Shown here one piece after another: positions 54,876 through 64,000 of a stretch of 64,000 bases of DNA. The DNA comes from Paraspadella gotoi (lineage: Eukaryota > Chaetognatha), in NCBI GenBank assembly GCA_051294375.1, contig CM119269.1, positions 22,865,808-22,929,807 of the forward strand, written 5' to 3'. The first letter of the stretch is position 1, and the number at the start of each line of letters is the position of its first letter. A model generated the notes under the pieces. It was not told the DNA's origin. It searched no databases and saw only the letters and a list, made by a program, of their open reading frames with translations. The position numbers and the translations under genes were made by a program.

Positions 54876-55790
54876 TCCCCCTATCCTTCCATCTTCCCAC
54901 TTCTTTTTATTCCGTCCTTTTCGTCGTCCCTCTAGCCGTTAATACTCATTATCTGATATTATTTCCCTTTTCTGAACTGCGCGTCGGCTTCACCCCTGTT
55001 CTCTTCTCCTTCTTCTGTTCCGTCTCTGCTCGTGCTGCGTGCTCTCCGTTGCCCTTCCTTTCTTCTCCCCGCCTCACTTCTCCTCCCGTGCGTTCTGCGG
55101 CACTCTCTTCCTCCTGACACTTCATCCTCCTCTCTCCTGCCTTCCTTTCTTCCCTCGCCCCTCCCTGTATCTATTTTCCTTTACTCCCTCTCCCTCTCTC
55201 GCCGATGCCGCGAGCGCTCCACCCAGCATCCGGCTCTGCGCCTCCTGCCGTCCGCCCGCGTCTTCTTCTCTGATCGTGCCTCTCTTATATTTCCTCGTCC
55301 CTCATGCGCTTCTAATTTGATATGAAAAAGCTCAAGCTTTTGCATTCCGTAATTGTTGTTTTCAGCTTTTGTTCGCACGCGCTCGTCATCTGTCTCTCTT
55401 ATCTCTGGGGAGAGCTCGGCTTCAGTTTGCTCGTTCTTTCTCTTCCCTGCTCCCTTTCGCCGGGGCGTGATTCCTCCCGCGGATCGTCCTTGGCGAGGGC
55501 GCCGTCGCTCTCTGCACTCATCTCTCTCTCTCCTCCGGGGCCTTTGGGTCTTGCTGGCTCCCCTATGCCGCTCCGGATCTCAGTTCGTCTTACTCTCGTC
55601 TCTTTCTTTCTTTTTTCTTTCTTGCAGTCGCTCCGGACGGGAGGTTGGTCATCTCGCCCGCTCGGGTTCTATTTTGTCTTTAGATTGAAAAAAAAAGCCT
55701 TTTTTTGCTTCCAATTATTTCACTTTTTTACTGAGTTGGAACTGAGCGGCTCTCTCCTCTCATCTCTCGCTCCTCTCTCTCTCATCGTCT
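54876..55790. other. C/T-rich, GC-richer segment
   Basis: Pyrimidine-leaning with many CpG. A 192-codon frame at 55322-55900 is Ser/Leu-rich and probably compositional. No domain is seen. Confidence 0.4.
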
Positions 55791-56470
55791 CCGAATTAGA
55801 TACTCAATCAGTTATTCTCCAAATTGATCTCCATGTACTCTCTCATCCATCCTCGGTCCTCGTACAGGAGTTAAGCCGCAACAGATGGAAGATGAAGTGA
55901 TCGGTTAGATAGCATGCAAAACTAAGAAGATCCTCGCGCATAATTTTATTTCCTCGTGGTTGAAAGTGAAAACGAGGTTCGGAAGAAATTCATAGTAACA
56001 TAAACAACAAAAGGGAGAGTGTACGAGAATCGGCAGGTATTTAACTGTAGTATTAAATAGGTGCTCAAGTAAAGGAATGATAGTATTATATATACTCATG
56101 TTAATGGGAAAACTAAAAGGCGGCAGTGGATAAATCTTATTATGGTTTTATTTACCTTGACTTTTAAAAAACTTGAAGAACTAAGTTGGGTTATATTTTA
56201 ATGAGGTTCGTGACATTATTTTTTTTATTTTTGTCTTCAACCTTTGTGTACTTATTTAATCCCACTCGTAATAGCATTGAAATTATTATAATCTTTATAT
56301 GCATTAGACTAAGTCTCATGACAGAAAAAAATAGATCATCCAGAGAATCCTAGGTTTAATATTTCAAAATATTCTTTGACCGCCAATGAGAATTGTTAAG
56401 AATGGTCAATAATTGCTATTATTTGTTTTCAAAAAAATCCGACCATAAATATAAGAAAATATTAACAACA
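55791..56470. other. AT-rich spacer
   Basis: Nothing supported. Confidence 0.5.
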
Positions 56471-56476
56471 AAATCC

Positions 56477-56529
56477 TTCGGAAAAATCCACCCCTTCTTT
56501 GTAGATTTCGGCCAATAGATTTTTCCGAA
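56477..56529. repeat. 12-bp inverted repeat hairpin
   Basis: TTCGGAAAAATC at 56477-56488 and its exact complement GATTTTTCCGAA at 56518-56529, loop 29 bases. Confidence 0.75.
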
Positions 56530-56773
56530 TCTGACTCCCGATTGAAAAATAATCTCTAGAAGTCCGATCGTAAGTAAGCTCCTCTTTTACTTTTACTTTA
56601 AATAAAAATCTTCAGGCAAAATGGATAATTCACTTTAAATGAATTAATCATTATTAAAAAAGATAACCATAAGAAATGTAGCAAAATTTTGAAGAGCTCC
56701 CCCCCTTAACAGACATATTGCTTATCAGATTCCTGAATTCGAAGTTTATTGTAAAATGACAACATCACCTTAA

Positions 56774-57181
56774 ATGCGGTTACATGGCGTAGAAGTAAGA
56801 GAATCCCTTTATTTTATATATAAAAAAATGCAGTTCAAAAATAACTTTTCCCTGGAGCGGAGAAACCAGTCCATTTTGAATAACGACAGGTTCAATGTCA
56901 AAGATGTGCTGTATAAAATGATTCAAAGAGAAAAACATTGCGAGTCCCTTTCAGATGCAACTATGGATCGGAATCGAAAGTGTTTTTACATTCTATTTTT
57001 TACTTCTCTACCACAATTTTTTATCACTCCAGGGGCGTGGAAGTTATTTGGCTCTAGCTGGTGTGATATTTGGATTCTAGTATTTGACAAACTGAAAGAT
57101 CCCCAATTGAAAAAGTCTCATCGATTCGCTCTAATGAAACGACGTAGACCCATACACTTGGCAGTGAGTCCTACGAAATAG
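56774..57181 (+). CDS. Hypothetical ORF, 135 codons
   Basis: An uninterrupted frame from ATG to TAG in otherwise AT-rich, stop-rich DNA. The protein is of mixed composition, not a repeat reading. It has a basic, Lys/Arg-rich N-terminal half, a hydrophobic segment around residues 72-85 (CFYILFFTSLPQFF), a Trp-rich stretch (residues 88-101) and a basic tail ending in MKRRRPIHLAVSPTK. I recognise no family. No polyadenylation signal or splice site was tied to it. It could be a chance frame or a relic of a transposon protein. Confidence 0.2.
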   Translation: MRLHGVEVRESLYFIYKKMQFKNNFSLERRNQSILNNDRFNVKDVLYKMIQREKHCESLSDATMDRNRKCFYILFFTSLPQFFITPGAWKLFGSSWCDIWILVFDKLKDPQLKKSHRFALMKRRRPIHLAVSPTK

Positions 57182-57489
57182 ACCTTTCTCAAACTCTTGA
57201 TTTCTAACTATTAAAATTAACTAACTTTCTAGTGTCTCGTTTGATTTCCTTTGGTATTCTTGATTTTAAAAATCGCACTGGATAGTTATCTATCAGAATC
57301 TTGCAAGCAGGGGAACGCACTGTTGCTTATTCTATTATAAGTCAATTCGCTATACGAACAAAGAGGTTCTTTCACAAGTTTGAACACTGAATCTGAGCTG
57401 AAAAATATATTTTCTAATATGCGAGTTATAAAAATCTACTGTAATATTGGCTTTAAAAATATTTTTAAAATTTAAGCTTTTCGTGAGAA
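57182..57489. other. AT-rich spacer
   Basis: Nothing supported. Confidence 0.5.
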
Positions 57490-57745
57490 GAAATGTAGCG
57501 GTCAGACGACCCTCTTTCTTTGGTGGATCGTCGAAGAAAAAATGGCGAACGTCGCCGTTCTCATTTGCTAGCTCGCTTCTCTCCCTCAATCGGCAGCAGC
57601 CCTTTTTCCGCCGTTTGTGATCGCTTGAGTTAATGCATGCCCGGAGTTAACGCGTTCGCCGAGATATCCGTTAGCCGCCGTTTAGCTTGAGTCCTTCTGG
57701 CGCTGTGAAGGGTCTGACGAGAGGAGGAGTGTTGTCGAACGTGAA
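57490..57745. promoter_or_regulatory. CpG-rich patch, promoter-like
   Basis: Includes AAAAAATGGCGAACGTCGCCG (YY1-like AAATGGCG followed by a GCGAACGTCGC palindrome), GCCGCCGTTTAGC and repeated GAGTTAA(C/T)GC words. CpG density is far above the flanks. No exon is assigned. Confidence 0.3.
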
Positions 57746-58150
57746 TTTGTTGCGGGGTGCTGTGACTGATCATCGAAAGAAAGAGATGTGAGCTGTAGGT
57801 TTCTTAGTTATGTGAAGCTAGGGTTGTTGATTAAAAAAAGTCACAAACGAATACGGTTTGGTATTCAAGTCCGAAAGAGAAAACTTTTTTAATGTCCCGA
57901 AAAAATTCCCCGTCAAAACCAATATTACGTGTCGGGCAAAATGAATTTCAAAGGGTAGTCTTAAATCAAATACTAAGAATGTGTGCTCTATCTCAAAAAT
58001 TGACACGGGCCATGTATTAAAAGAACACCGGTAATAATTATTGAGAAGTTACCATGTAGACGGCTTTTAATTAGTAGACGAGAAAAGAGACGAGAAATTT
58101 AGAGTAAGGCGTAACATTATCAATATTCGTTCGAAACAGCAATCGGCCGT
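57746..58150. other. Anonymous AT-rich DNA
   Basis: No supported feature. Confidence 0.45.
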
Positions 58151-58174
58151 CATTTGTCCAAGTGATGACGATTC

Positions 58175-58435
58175 TTGTCTCGCGCCCTATTCCAACGGAT
58201 CAAACCTGCAGCTGAATTCATCGCCCGTAAAGTCGTTCGTCGTTTTTCCGCGTCCTTACGAGTGCGTTCTACTGCGTGTCTCTCTCTCTCTCTCTTTCCT
58301 CTCTTATCTTCCAAGTGCCAGAATACTTGGTTCTTGGTAAGCGTCTCCTCTCATTTAAAATATGTATCCGTCTCAGATCCCATGAATAAGACTGTTGAAT
58401 TTTCCTGTCGACTGCGCCTCTTGCATGAAACCTAG
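58175..58435 (+). CDS. Weak candidate coding fragment
   Basis: The frame opens with a start-like codon and gives a basic, Ser/Arg/Ala-rich N-terminus (ALFQRIKPAAEFIARKVVRR at residues 4-23) that would suit an organelle-targeting peptide. It then enters a CT microsatellite. A donor-like TTGGTAAGC lies at about 58333-58341. It starts at a non-ATG codon and no family is recognised, so chance is a strong alternative. Confidence 0.12.
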   Translation: MSRALFQRIKPAAEFIARKVVRRFSASLRVRSTACLSLSLFPLLSSKCQNTWFLVSVSSHLKYVSVSDPMNKTVEFSCRLRLLHET

Positions 58436-58473
58436 CATTGGTTTGTGTTTCGGTTGATAGGTTCCCGATTACA

Positions 58474-58498
58474 NNNNNNNNNNNNNNNNNNNNNNNNN
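58474..58498. other. Assembly gap, 25 N
   Basis: Fixed-size gap directly before the end unit of the GTTGACC minisatellite. Confidence 1.
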
Positions 58499-58600
58499 TT
58501 TTGACATGCAAGTTGACCAAATTATGCATATTGGTATTGATTAATTGAAGTGAAAATATATTATTTTTATTTTTTCATAATTTGATTTTACATAAAAGAT
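58499..58600 (+). repeat. Flank of GTTGACC minisatellite, copy
   Basis: TTTGACATGCAAGTTGACCA followed by ATGCATATTGGTATTGA and an AT-rich stretch, as at 63905-64000. Only one array unit remains beside the gap, so the array itself may be missing in the gap. Confidence 0.85.
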
Positions 58601-58609
58601 GAAAAAAGA

Positions 58610-58680
58610 AAAGAGGATAGAGAAAGAGAGAAAGAGAGTGAGAGAGAGAGAGAGAGAAATTAGGAGGGGGAGAGAGAGAG
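58610..58680. repeat. GA-rich tract
   Basis: GAGAGA and GAAAGAG words. Confidence 0.88.
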
Positions 58681-58916
58681 CCGTTACCAGGGGGCAGGCA
58701 AATTCATTCTCCCTGCGGGGTGGCCCCCAGGGGAACAGGTCTTTTTCTAGCCCCTGGGGGTTCCCCCTGGAGTGGCCCCTGCGGGCCCAAAAAAGAAGGG
58801 GCTATAGGGGCCGCCCCCAGCGCAGTAAGAATTGCTTGCCCCCCGGGCGCCAGTTCCCGGCGCGGGCCACCCCGAGGGCCGCCCTCAGCAGCGCCCCGGG
58901 GGAGGCGATTCTCTGA
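58681..58916 (+). mobile_element. GC-rich hairpin element, copy 1
   Basis: A 235-bp island of very high GC in AT-rich DNA, packed with complementary words CCCCAGGGG, CCCCTGGGGG, CCCCCTGG and GCGCCCCGGGGG. With copy 2 at 62385 it shares, in the same order, CAGGGGGCA...ATTC, CCCCAGGGGAAC, GGCCCCTG, CGGGC and CCAAAAAA. Its end, GGGCCGCCCTCAG...CGCCCCGG, is the inverse of the start of copy 2. I do not recognise the family. Mobile GC clusters are a reasonable analogy. Confidence 0.5.
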
Positions 58917-58959
58917 AGGTATGACATACTTGCATCTATTCTGTTCTTCTGACTTTTCG

Positions 58960-59170
58960 CCATTGCGTCTGTCTTGCGTCTCTCGTCCTCTTCATCTCTC
59001 TGCTCTCTCTCTATCTCTGCTCTCTCTCCTTCCTTCCAGCTTTTGCCATTTTTAATGCGCCCATATCTAGAATGTTTTCTCCATTTAATCCTTTTTGTCT
59101 TCTTGTTATTTTTGACGTTTTCTTCTCTCTCTCTCTCTCTCTCCTCTTTCTCTTTCTCTGCCTTTAATTC
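58960..59170. repeat. CT-rich tract
   Basis: CTCT words with unique interruptions. Confidence 0.75.
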
Positions 59171-59640
59171 CTTCTTCGCTCCCATCTCTTTGGCTTGGTG
59201 TTTTCTTCAGCTCGTGATAAATTTTTTAAATATTGTTAGTTTAATTAAATTCATTCATTTAGTTTTATGTTTTATCTTTTTATCATAATGAATTTAATTC
59301 ATTTTTCTTTCATTATCTTCTTAAATAATCACCAATCTTGCAATCTCCTCGTGCTCTCGGTCTTTCTCGTCTGTCCTCTCTCTCGTCACGCACACACACT
59401 CACACTCATAACTCACAGACTGCCGTAGTTCACATTCGCCAACGAAAGCGGAAAAAACTGTTTTTTTTTTCGGTCCTGAGGAAAGAAAATTCGCAATCAA
59501 GGCGCAATCGAATCATCCTAATATTACATTTGATACATTACTATTACTAATGCTAGTATAAATTTTAACAAACATCCCAGTTAATTTATAAACTTTTAAT
59601 CTGTTTTAAAAATGATCCAGCTGGACAATCAGACCGCACG
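59171..59640. other. AT-rich spacer with (CACA)n patch
   Basis: A short CACACACACTCACACTC run lies at 59389-59405. No gene is seen. Confidence 0.5.
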
Positions 59641-59890
59641 CACCAAAAATTGATTTATATGACAGTTCCTCGCGCAGTGACGGAGACTCAGCGACGACGC
59701 CCATTAATGCGAAGAGTGAAAGACGTGCAGTGCGTTCTACCTCACGCACTCGTCTCTGCTGTCGTACGCTCGATAGCAGATGGCAGCGACGATCTCGATC
59801 GACGACAAACGTGCAGGGGTTTCAGTTGCTCGCTGCAACCACTGCGCGCGACTCTGACCATCCAAAAAACCTCAGCGAGACGGAGGAGCA

Positions 59891-60328
59891 ATGAGAAGGA
59901 AACTTCCGTCGCCAGACCGCAATGGTGAACACAATGGAGAATGCCGACTGACAGGAAATACAGAAGGATGGCAAAAATCTGCAGAAATGGCGGGAATCGG
60001 ATGGAACTTGGAACATGCGGGAAAGAGTGAAATTGTAAAAATGGAAATCGCCGACAGACAAGAAGATCAATGGAAGATCGACACATGGAAACTGGCGGCT
60101 AGCCTGCAAATCGATGACGCACGAAGCGAATGGGCCGAAAAAGCAAAACGTGGTAAAACAATTGGTGAAAGTGATGAAATAAGACGTAATAATCGAAATA
60201 TATGTCAAATCGTAGGCCAACTATCACCCCTGGAGATAAAGTGGAAAAACACGCAAGAACGAAGATTAGAAAAAATGCATAAGACTATGGTGGCCAGTGC
60301 GAACATTAGCAGCAAACTTAGTAACTGA
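59891..60328 (+). CDS. Hypothetical ORF, 145 codons
   Basis: ATG to TGA frame of mixed, hydrophilic composition with several Trp residues (QDNQW-like spacing in DQWKIDTWKLAA, near residues 68-79) and many charged residues. No signal peptide, membrane segment or known domain is apparent. The opposite strand is also open for over 100 codons, and another plus-strand frame overlaps upstream (59650-59928), which weakens the case. The DNA itself shows loose GGAATCGGATGGAACTTGGA-type repetition, so this could be an old minisatellite. Confidence 0.2.
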   Translation: MRRKLPSPDRNGEHNGECRLTGNTEGWQKSAEMAGIGWNLEHAGKSEIVKMEIADRQEDQWKIDTWKLAASLQIDDARSEWAEKAKRGKTIGESDEIRRNNRNICQIVGQLSPLEIKWKNTQERRLEKMHKTMVASANISSKLSN

Positions 60329-61125
60329 TGCATAATTTGGAAGCAATAAAGCACGGGCATACAGGTCATAAATGGGAAGTCGCGGACGTCGCGTGCGCGT
60401 CATAAGCATTTATGAAAATAACATCAAACAGAAAAATGGACGGATCACGTCTGCGTACGACGTACGGCTCAGCTCGCCAATCACTGTAATGCATTTAAAA
60501 TGGATACTGAGATCGCTTATGTCCCATTTAAAGGTACAAGTCGTCTTACATCGATGCATTACACCTTCACGCTTGTAACTTCATTAAAGGTTACCAAGTG
60601 GATTTTGGCGCATGGTGAACATAAGAGCTATCACAAAGCACTCAAGATTTAGTGAACGTCTCTGGAATCCACCGCTTAATTCTGACTCGTCTAAGGACCG
60701 ACCTCTGAGGTGGTGTAGAAGTGTCGCGTCTCCCCACGATCTTCGTCGTCCGGCACCAAGGCTCTCTCTCTCTCTCTGCGCCCATTTCTGGCGCCGCGTC
60801 AGCTCCCTCACACTCGTACTACAAGAGAGAGCACGACGCGTGTACAGATTTAGTTTTCCTCGTGTGTGATTTCTTCCTCGAGTCCACTCACTTCGCTAAG
60901 AGCCTGTCTAACTGACCTGTTCGCGCGCTGCAGCTGGTGCCTTATTCAAGGGAGTCCGTGATAACGACGGTACTGAGATGAGAGCGAAGCACGATGAGAC
61001 GATATGACCGAAGCCGAGCGCGCGAAAGGCCCTTCTTGCTATGAGTAGCTCAGATTGGGTGACGCTGCGAGAGCAGTAGTCTACGATGATGAGCAGAGAG
61101 ATGCATCTCTCTTTCTCTCTTACGA
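60329..61125. other. CpG-bearing anonymous DNA
   Basis: GC-balanced DNA with CpG-rich words (GTCGCGGACGTCGCGTGCGCG at 60378). TGTAATGCATTTAA (60485) and CATCGATGCATTACA (60549) form an inverted pair. A perfect 18-bp palindrome, AGAGAGATGCATCTCTCT, lies at 61095-61112. No gene is recognised. Confidence 0.45.
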
Positions 61126-61370
61126 GACTCCTTGATCCCCAGTCTTAAAGCTTTACGAGTGTATCGAGGAAAAATTCACACAGGAAACTACTCACTCTCT
61201 CTCTCTTACATGAAGACCGCAGAAATGAGAGAGAGAGAGAGAGAGAGTTTCCCTGGGCGATCCACCCTCGTTAGTCAGAAAATTAACTTTCCTAATCTTA
61301 TCTTTTTTTCCAAATCCTTTATTTAATAATCAATTAAGTTAATCATTTAATCCTTTAATCATTTTATCAT
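61126..61370. other. Spacer with short CT and GA runs
   Basis: CT run at 61195-61205 and GA run at 61228-61247 can pair with each other. No gene is seen. Confidence 0.55.
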
Positions 61371-61379
61371 TTAATCATT

Positions 61380-61702
61380 ACATGATTTCCCTATTTCCAT
61401 TTTTTAATTTCTAATTTTCCCCATTTCCATTTTCCTCTTTTTTCATTATTCTATTTCTTATTTCCCCATTTCCATTTTTCTATTTCTCTTTTTTTTCCAT
61501 TTCTCATTTTCCCCATTTACATTTTTTATTTCTTATTTCTCCATTTCCATTTTTACATTTTTTTTTTCCCATTTCTCATTTTCCCCATTTCCATTTTTCC
61601 ATTTCTTATTTCTCCATTTCCATTTTTACATTTCTCTTTTCCCATTTCCAATTCTCATTTTCCCCCATTTCCATTTTTCCATTTCTTATTTCTCCATTTC
61701 CA
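61380..61702. repeat. CCCCATTTCCATTTTT minisatellite
   Basis: Units built from CCCCATTTCCATTTTTC, ATTTCTTATTTC and TCCATTTCC recur to the edge of a 25-N gap (61703-61727). Confidence 0.9.
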
Positions 61703-61727
61703 NNNNNNNNNNNNNNNNNNNNNNNNN
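61703..61727. other. Assembly gap, 25 N
   Basis: Fixed-size gap in a minisatellite. Confidence 1.
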
Positions 61728-62370
61728 TTCTTATCCAATAGTCCACGTTACGATGTGTCAGCTGAGGTCGCTTGTTTGTGTCTTATTTTGGAAATCTATT
61801 TGTATTGTCGAATTCGAGGTAAAAAATCGTCTTCTGAGTTTTAAATTATTGTATCTGTTACAATTCTAACGAAACAATATAATTTGGCCCCCAAACCGGG
61901 TTTTTTGCATAGTGCAAAAAGACGAGCGAATGTTATATCGAATTTCCGGTGCCTAACAAGATTTTTATATTCATTGTTTTTAAGAATTCACATTTTAATT
62001 TTTATTTTTAAAGTTTATAGAAGATTCCTTCTTTGCTTTTTACTGATGATTATAATACTGCTTAATATGCTCGATTAAATATGCTTTTCCTAATCTTTTT
62101 CTCTGCGTACACCTCCTCCTTTTTAGTTTTCAGTATTTTATTTCATTCATTTATTCATGTCATTGCCATTCATTGTTCATTCGATTTCCCATTTATTTGC
62201 GCTGTTACTTTACAATCACAATTCATGTCAATTTTGTATAATTTTTTTTCTGACATGTGATTAGCATATTGTCGACTTTAGTTTTCTCACACTTGTCCAT
62301 TTTTTTTTTTCAATTTTTTTTTTTTTTTTTTTTCTTATGTCCAACTTGTCCATCATTTCGAGATATTGTC
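61728..62370. other. AT-rich spacer
   Basis: Long T homopolymers near 62300-62333. Short frames without motifs. Confidence 0.5.
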
Positions 62371-62384
62371 AATCTCCCCTAAAT

Positions 62385-62640
62385 CCTCCGCGCCCCGGGG
62401 CGGCTCTGAGGGCGGCCGCGCAGGGGGCAAGACTCATTCCAGGGGAGAGCAGGGCAAAGATGGCTCATTGAGAGGGCGCCCTCTAATAGACCCAAAATGT
62501 TGTGCCCCAGGGGAACCCCCCTGGGGACGGCCCCTGTGTGTGCGGGCGGGCCAAAAAAAGTCTTGCCCCTTGGGGGGTAACACCCTTGGGGAGCCAAAAA
62601 GTGCTCAGCCGCCAGGGGCGAAGTTAAGGAGAGAGGGCAA
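62385..62640 (+). mobile_element. GC-rich hairpin element, copy 2
   Basis: A 255-bp GC island rich in CGCCCCGGGGCGG, CCCCAGGGGAACC, CCCCTGGGG and CCCCTTGGGGGG. It shares an ordered set of words with copy 1 (58681-58916). The borders with AT-rich DNA are abrupt. The 101- and 72-codon frames on the two strands reflect lack of AT-rich stops rather than coding. Confidence 0.5.
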
Positions 62641-62689
62641 AGATTTAGATAGAAGAATATACTTTTCTTGACAATGTTATCTGTATTCT

Positions 62690-62850
62690 GAGAATCTCTC
62701 TCCCTTGTCTGTTAGCTCTCTCTTTCTCTCTTTCTCTCACACTTTATCTGCTCTTTCTCGTCTCTTTTTTTCTAAGTCCTTTTTCTTTTTCTTTCTTTTT
62801 TTTTCTTACTCTCATGCTCTATCTTTTTCTCTCTCTCTATCTTTTCAAGA
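62690..62850. repeat. CT-rich tract
   Basis: CTCTT and TTTCT words, loosely repeated. Confidence 0.7.
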
Positions 62851-63435
62851 CTTGTTTTATGTACATTAAAAAAATATACATTTTTTTTTTCCAAATTATT
62901 GTGAAACGTGAAATGATTTTTTTCTTCATTTAAGAATTTTGTATTATAATTGTCAGTTTGTAGATTGCTCAGATGAAACTCACTGTTAATTGAGGAAGGG
63001 CTGATGGTGTTGAGAGAGAAAGGTGAGCAAAACTTTATATCTAGCTCAGTCAGACACGTTTTCTAGCCGCACTAACAAGATTTTAATTCGGCAATCCATT
63101 ATCTAATTCATCGAATAATTTGGAGTTTAAATGCTAATGTGGGGACGGTACTTAAAGACTGATCATCTAACTAATTAAGTTAATTAATTAAGTTAATTAA
63201 TTTTTTTTTATTAAGTGAATTAAAAAAATAAAACTCATCCTACGTATTTATTCTACTATTTAGAAATTTCATAGTGAATAAAAATATAAATTTTTGTGTG
63301 TGGGTAGAAAAGTATGCAAAGTGAGTTTTAATAGAAAAAAACAAAAGTCACATTTAACTTGAATTCTTATTAACAAAATTTCCTGTCACTCTTTTCTCTC
63401 TCTTTTTATTTTTTACCAGATGAACATTAATAATC
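62851..63435. other. AT-rich spacer with TTAATTAAG repeats
   Basis: TTAATTAAG(T) is repeated at 63172-63202 and is palindromic. No gene is seen. Confidence 0.55.
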
Positions 63436-63930
63436 TAGCTAATTGATTTAGTTGATTGTTGACATGCAAATTAGCGCAAGTTTGACCAAATTACGGGCAA
63501 TTTGACCCCAAAAAAAAAAAAAGTTATGACAGTTGACCAAAATTATGACAGTTGGACGCAAATTTGATTGAAAGTTACGCAAATTATAAAAAGTCTACCA
63601 AATTATAAAAGTTGACAAACTTATAACTCAGTTTGACCAAATTATATCAGTTGACGCAAATTTATAGAAGGTTAACCGAAATTATGGCATCAGTTGACAT
63701 AAATTATAAACAAAAATTACAAAATTAAATGTCAGTTACCAAAATTGTGAAAAGTTGACACAATTGTGAAAGTTGACCAAATTGTGAAAGTTGACCGGCG
63801 AATTAATAAAGTTGACCGAAATTATAAAAGTTGTAGCAACAATTTTAAAAAGTTGACAACCAAAATTATATCAGTTGTCCAAATTATCGTCAGTTGACGC
63901 AAATTATGTCATTTGACATGGCAAGTTGAG
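63436..63930 (+). repeat. GTTGACCAAATTATAA minisatellite array
   Basis: About 25 degenerate units of 17-20 bp, in the opposite orientation to the array at 54225-54660. Confidence 0.9.
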
Positions 63931-64000
63931 AGCAAATTATGCATATTGGTATTGAATTAATTGAAGTGAAATATATTATTTTATATTTTATAATTTGATG
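63931..64000 (+). repeat. Flank of GTTGACC minisatellite, second copy
   Basis: ATGCATATTGGTATTGAATT and the following AT-rich stretch match 58515-58590. It runs off the window. Confidence 0.85.

Noticed and set aside
62366-62671. 101-codon Gly/Pro/Arg-rich frame
   Set aside because: GC-rich composition removes stop codons on both strands. No domain or start context supports coding.
1-64000. A bacterial-type defence, secretion or biosynthetic system
   Set aside because: No gene clusters, ribosome binding sites or conserved enzyme motifs. Composition and repeats are those of an animal-like nuclear genome.

Overview
The window looks like a draft scaffold from an invertebrate nuclear genome that is saturated with simple-sequence repeats. 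The background is visibly AT-rich. It is broken every few hundred bases by (GA)n/(CT)n tracts, trinucleotide fields of the GTC/GAC class, minisatellites and interspersed repeats. Crustaceans such as penaeid shrimp have genomes this rich in microsatellites, but nothing here fixes the taxon. I see no rRNA, tRNA, CRISPR array, prokaryotic operon or complete recognisable protein gene. The long open frames are nearly all poly-Ser, poly-Val, poly-Arg, Arg/Glu or Ser/Leu readings of microsatellites.

Layout. 1-9140: CT/GA tracts, one tRNA-type SINE, a candidate 47-base exon, two CpG-rich promoter-like patches and a cluster of a CGATGCATCG motif. 9140-16600: (TCA)n, then a field of GTC triplets that switches strand to GAC triplets, then a 977-N gap. 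16600-26780: microsatellites, two copies of a 215-bp interspersed repeat (called family R here), a second SINE and an AT-rich hairpin. 26785-30060: an AT-rich element of about 3.3 kb with inverted arms of nearly 1 kb, the best candidate for a real mobile element. 30205-38945: an 8-bp minisatellite followed by large direct and inverted duplications. 38946-43358: CT and purine tracts, including about 1.3 kb of almost pure purine. 43384-52210: a cascade of palindromes and repeated units. 52210-64000: mostly anonymous DNA, two short non-repetitive ORFs, two GC-rich hairpin-bearing elements and two oppositely oriented arrays of a GTTGACCAAATTATAA minisatellite.

The strongest overall observation concerns the assembly. 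Several stretches are insertion-rich, noisy copies of cleaner sequence elsewhere in the window. They lie next to 10-N or 25-N gaps, and two of them recur with identical noise, once in direct and once in inverted orientation. This is what raw single-molecule reads pasted in by gap filling, including snap-back reads, would look like. Many apparent duplications and palindromes between about 11.9-15.6 kb, 30.5-38.9 kb and 43.4-52.2 kb should therefore not be taken as biology until reads spanning them are checked. The features I trust as biological are the SSR landscape, the SINE, family R, the 26.8-30.1 kb inverted-repeat element, the 23.4 kb hairpin, the GC-rich elements and the GTTGACC minisatellite.
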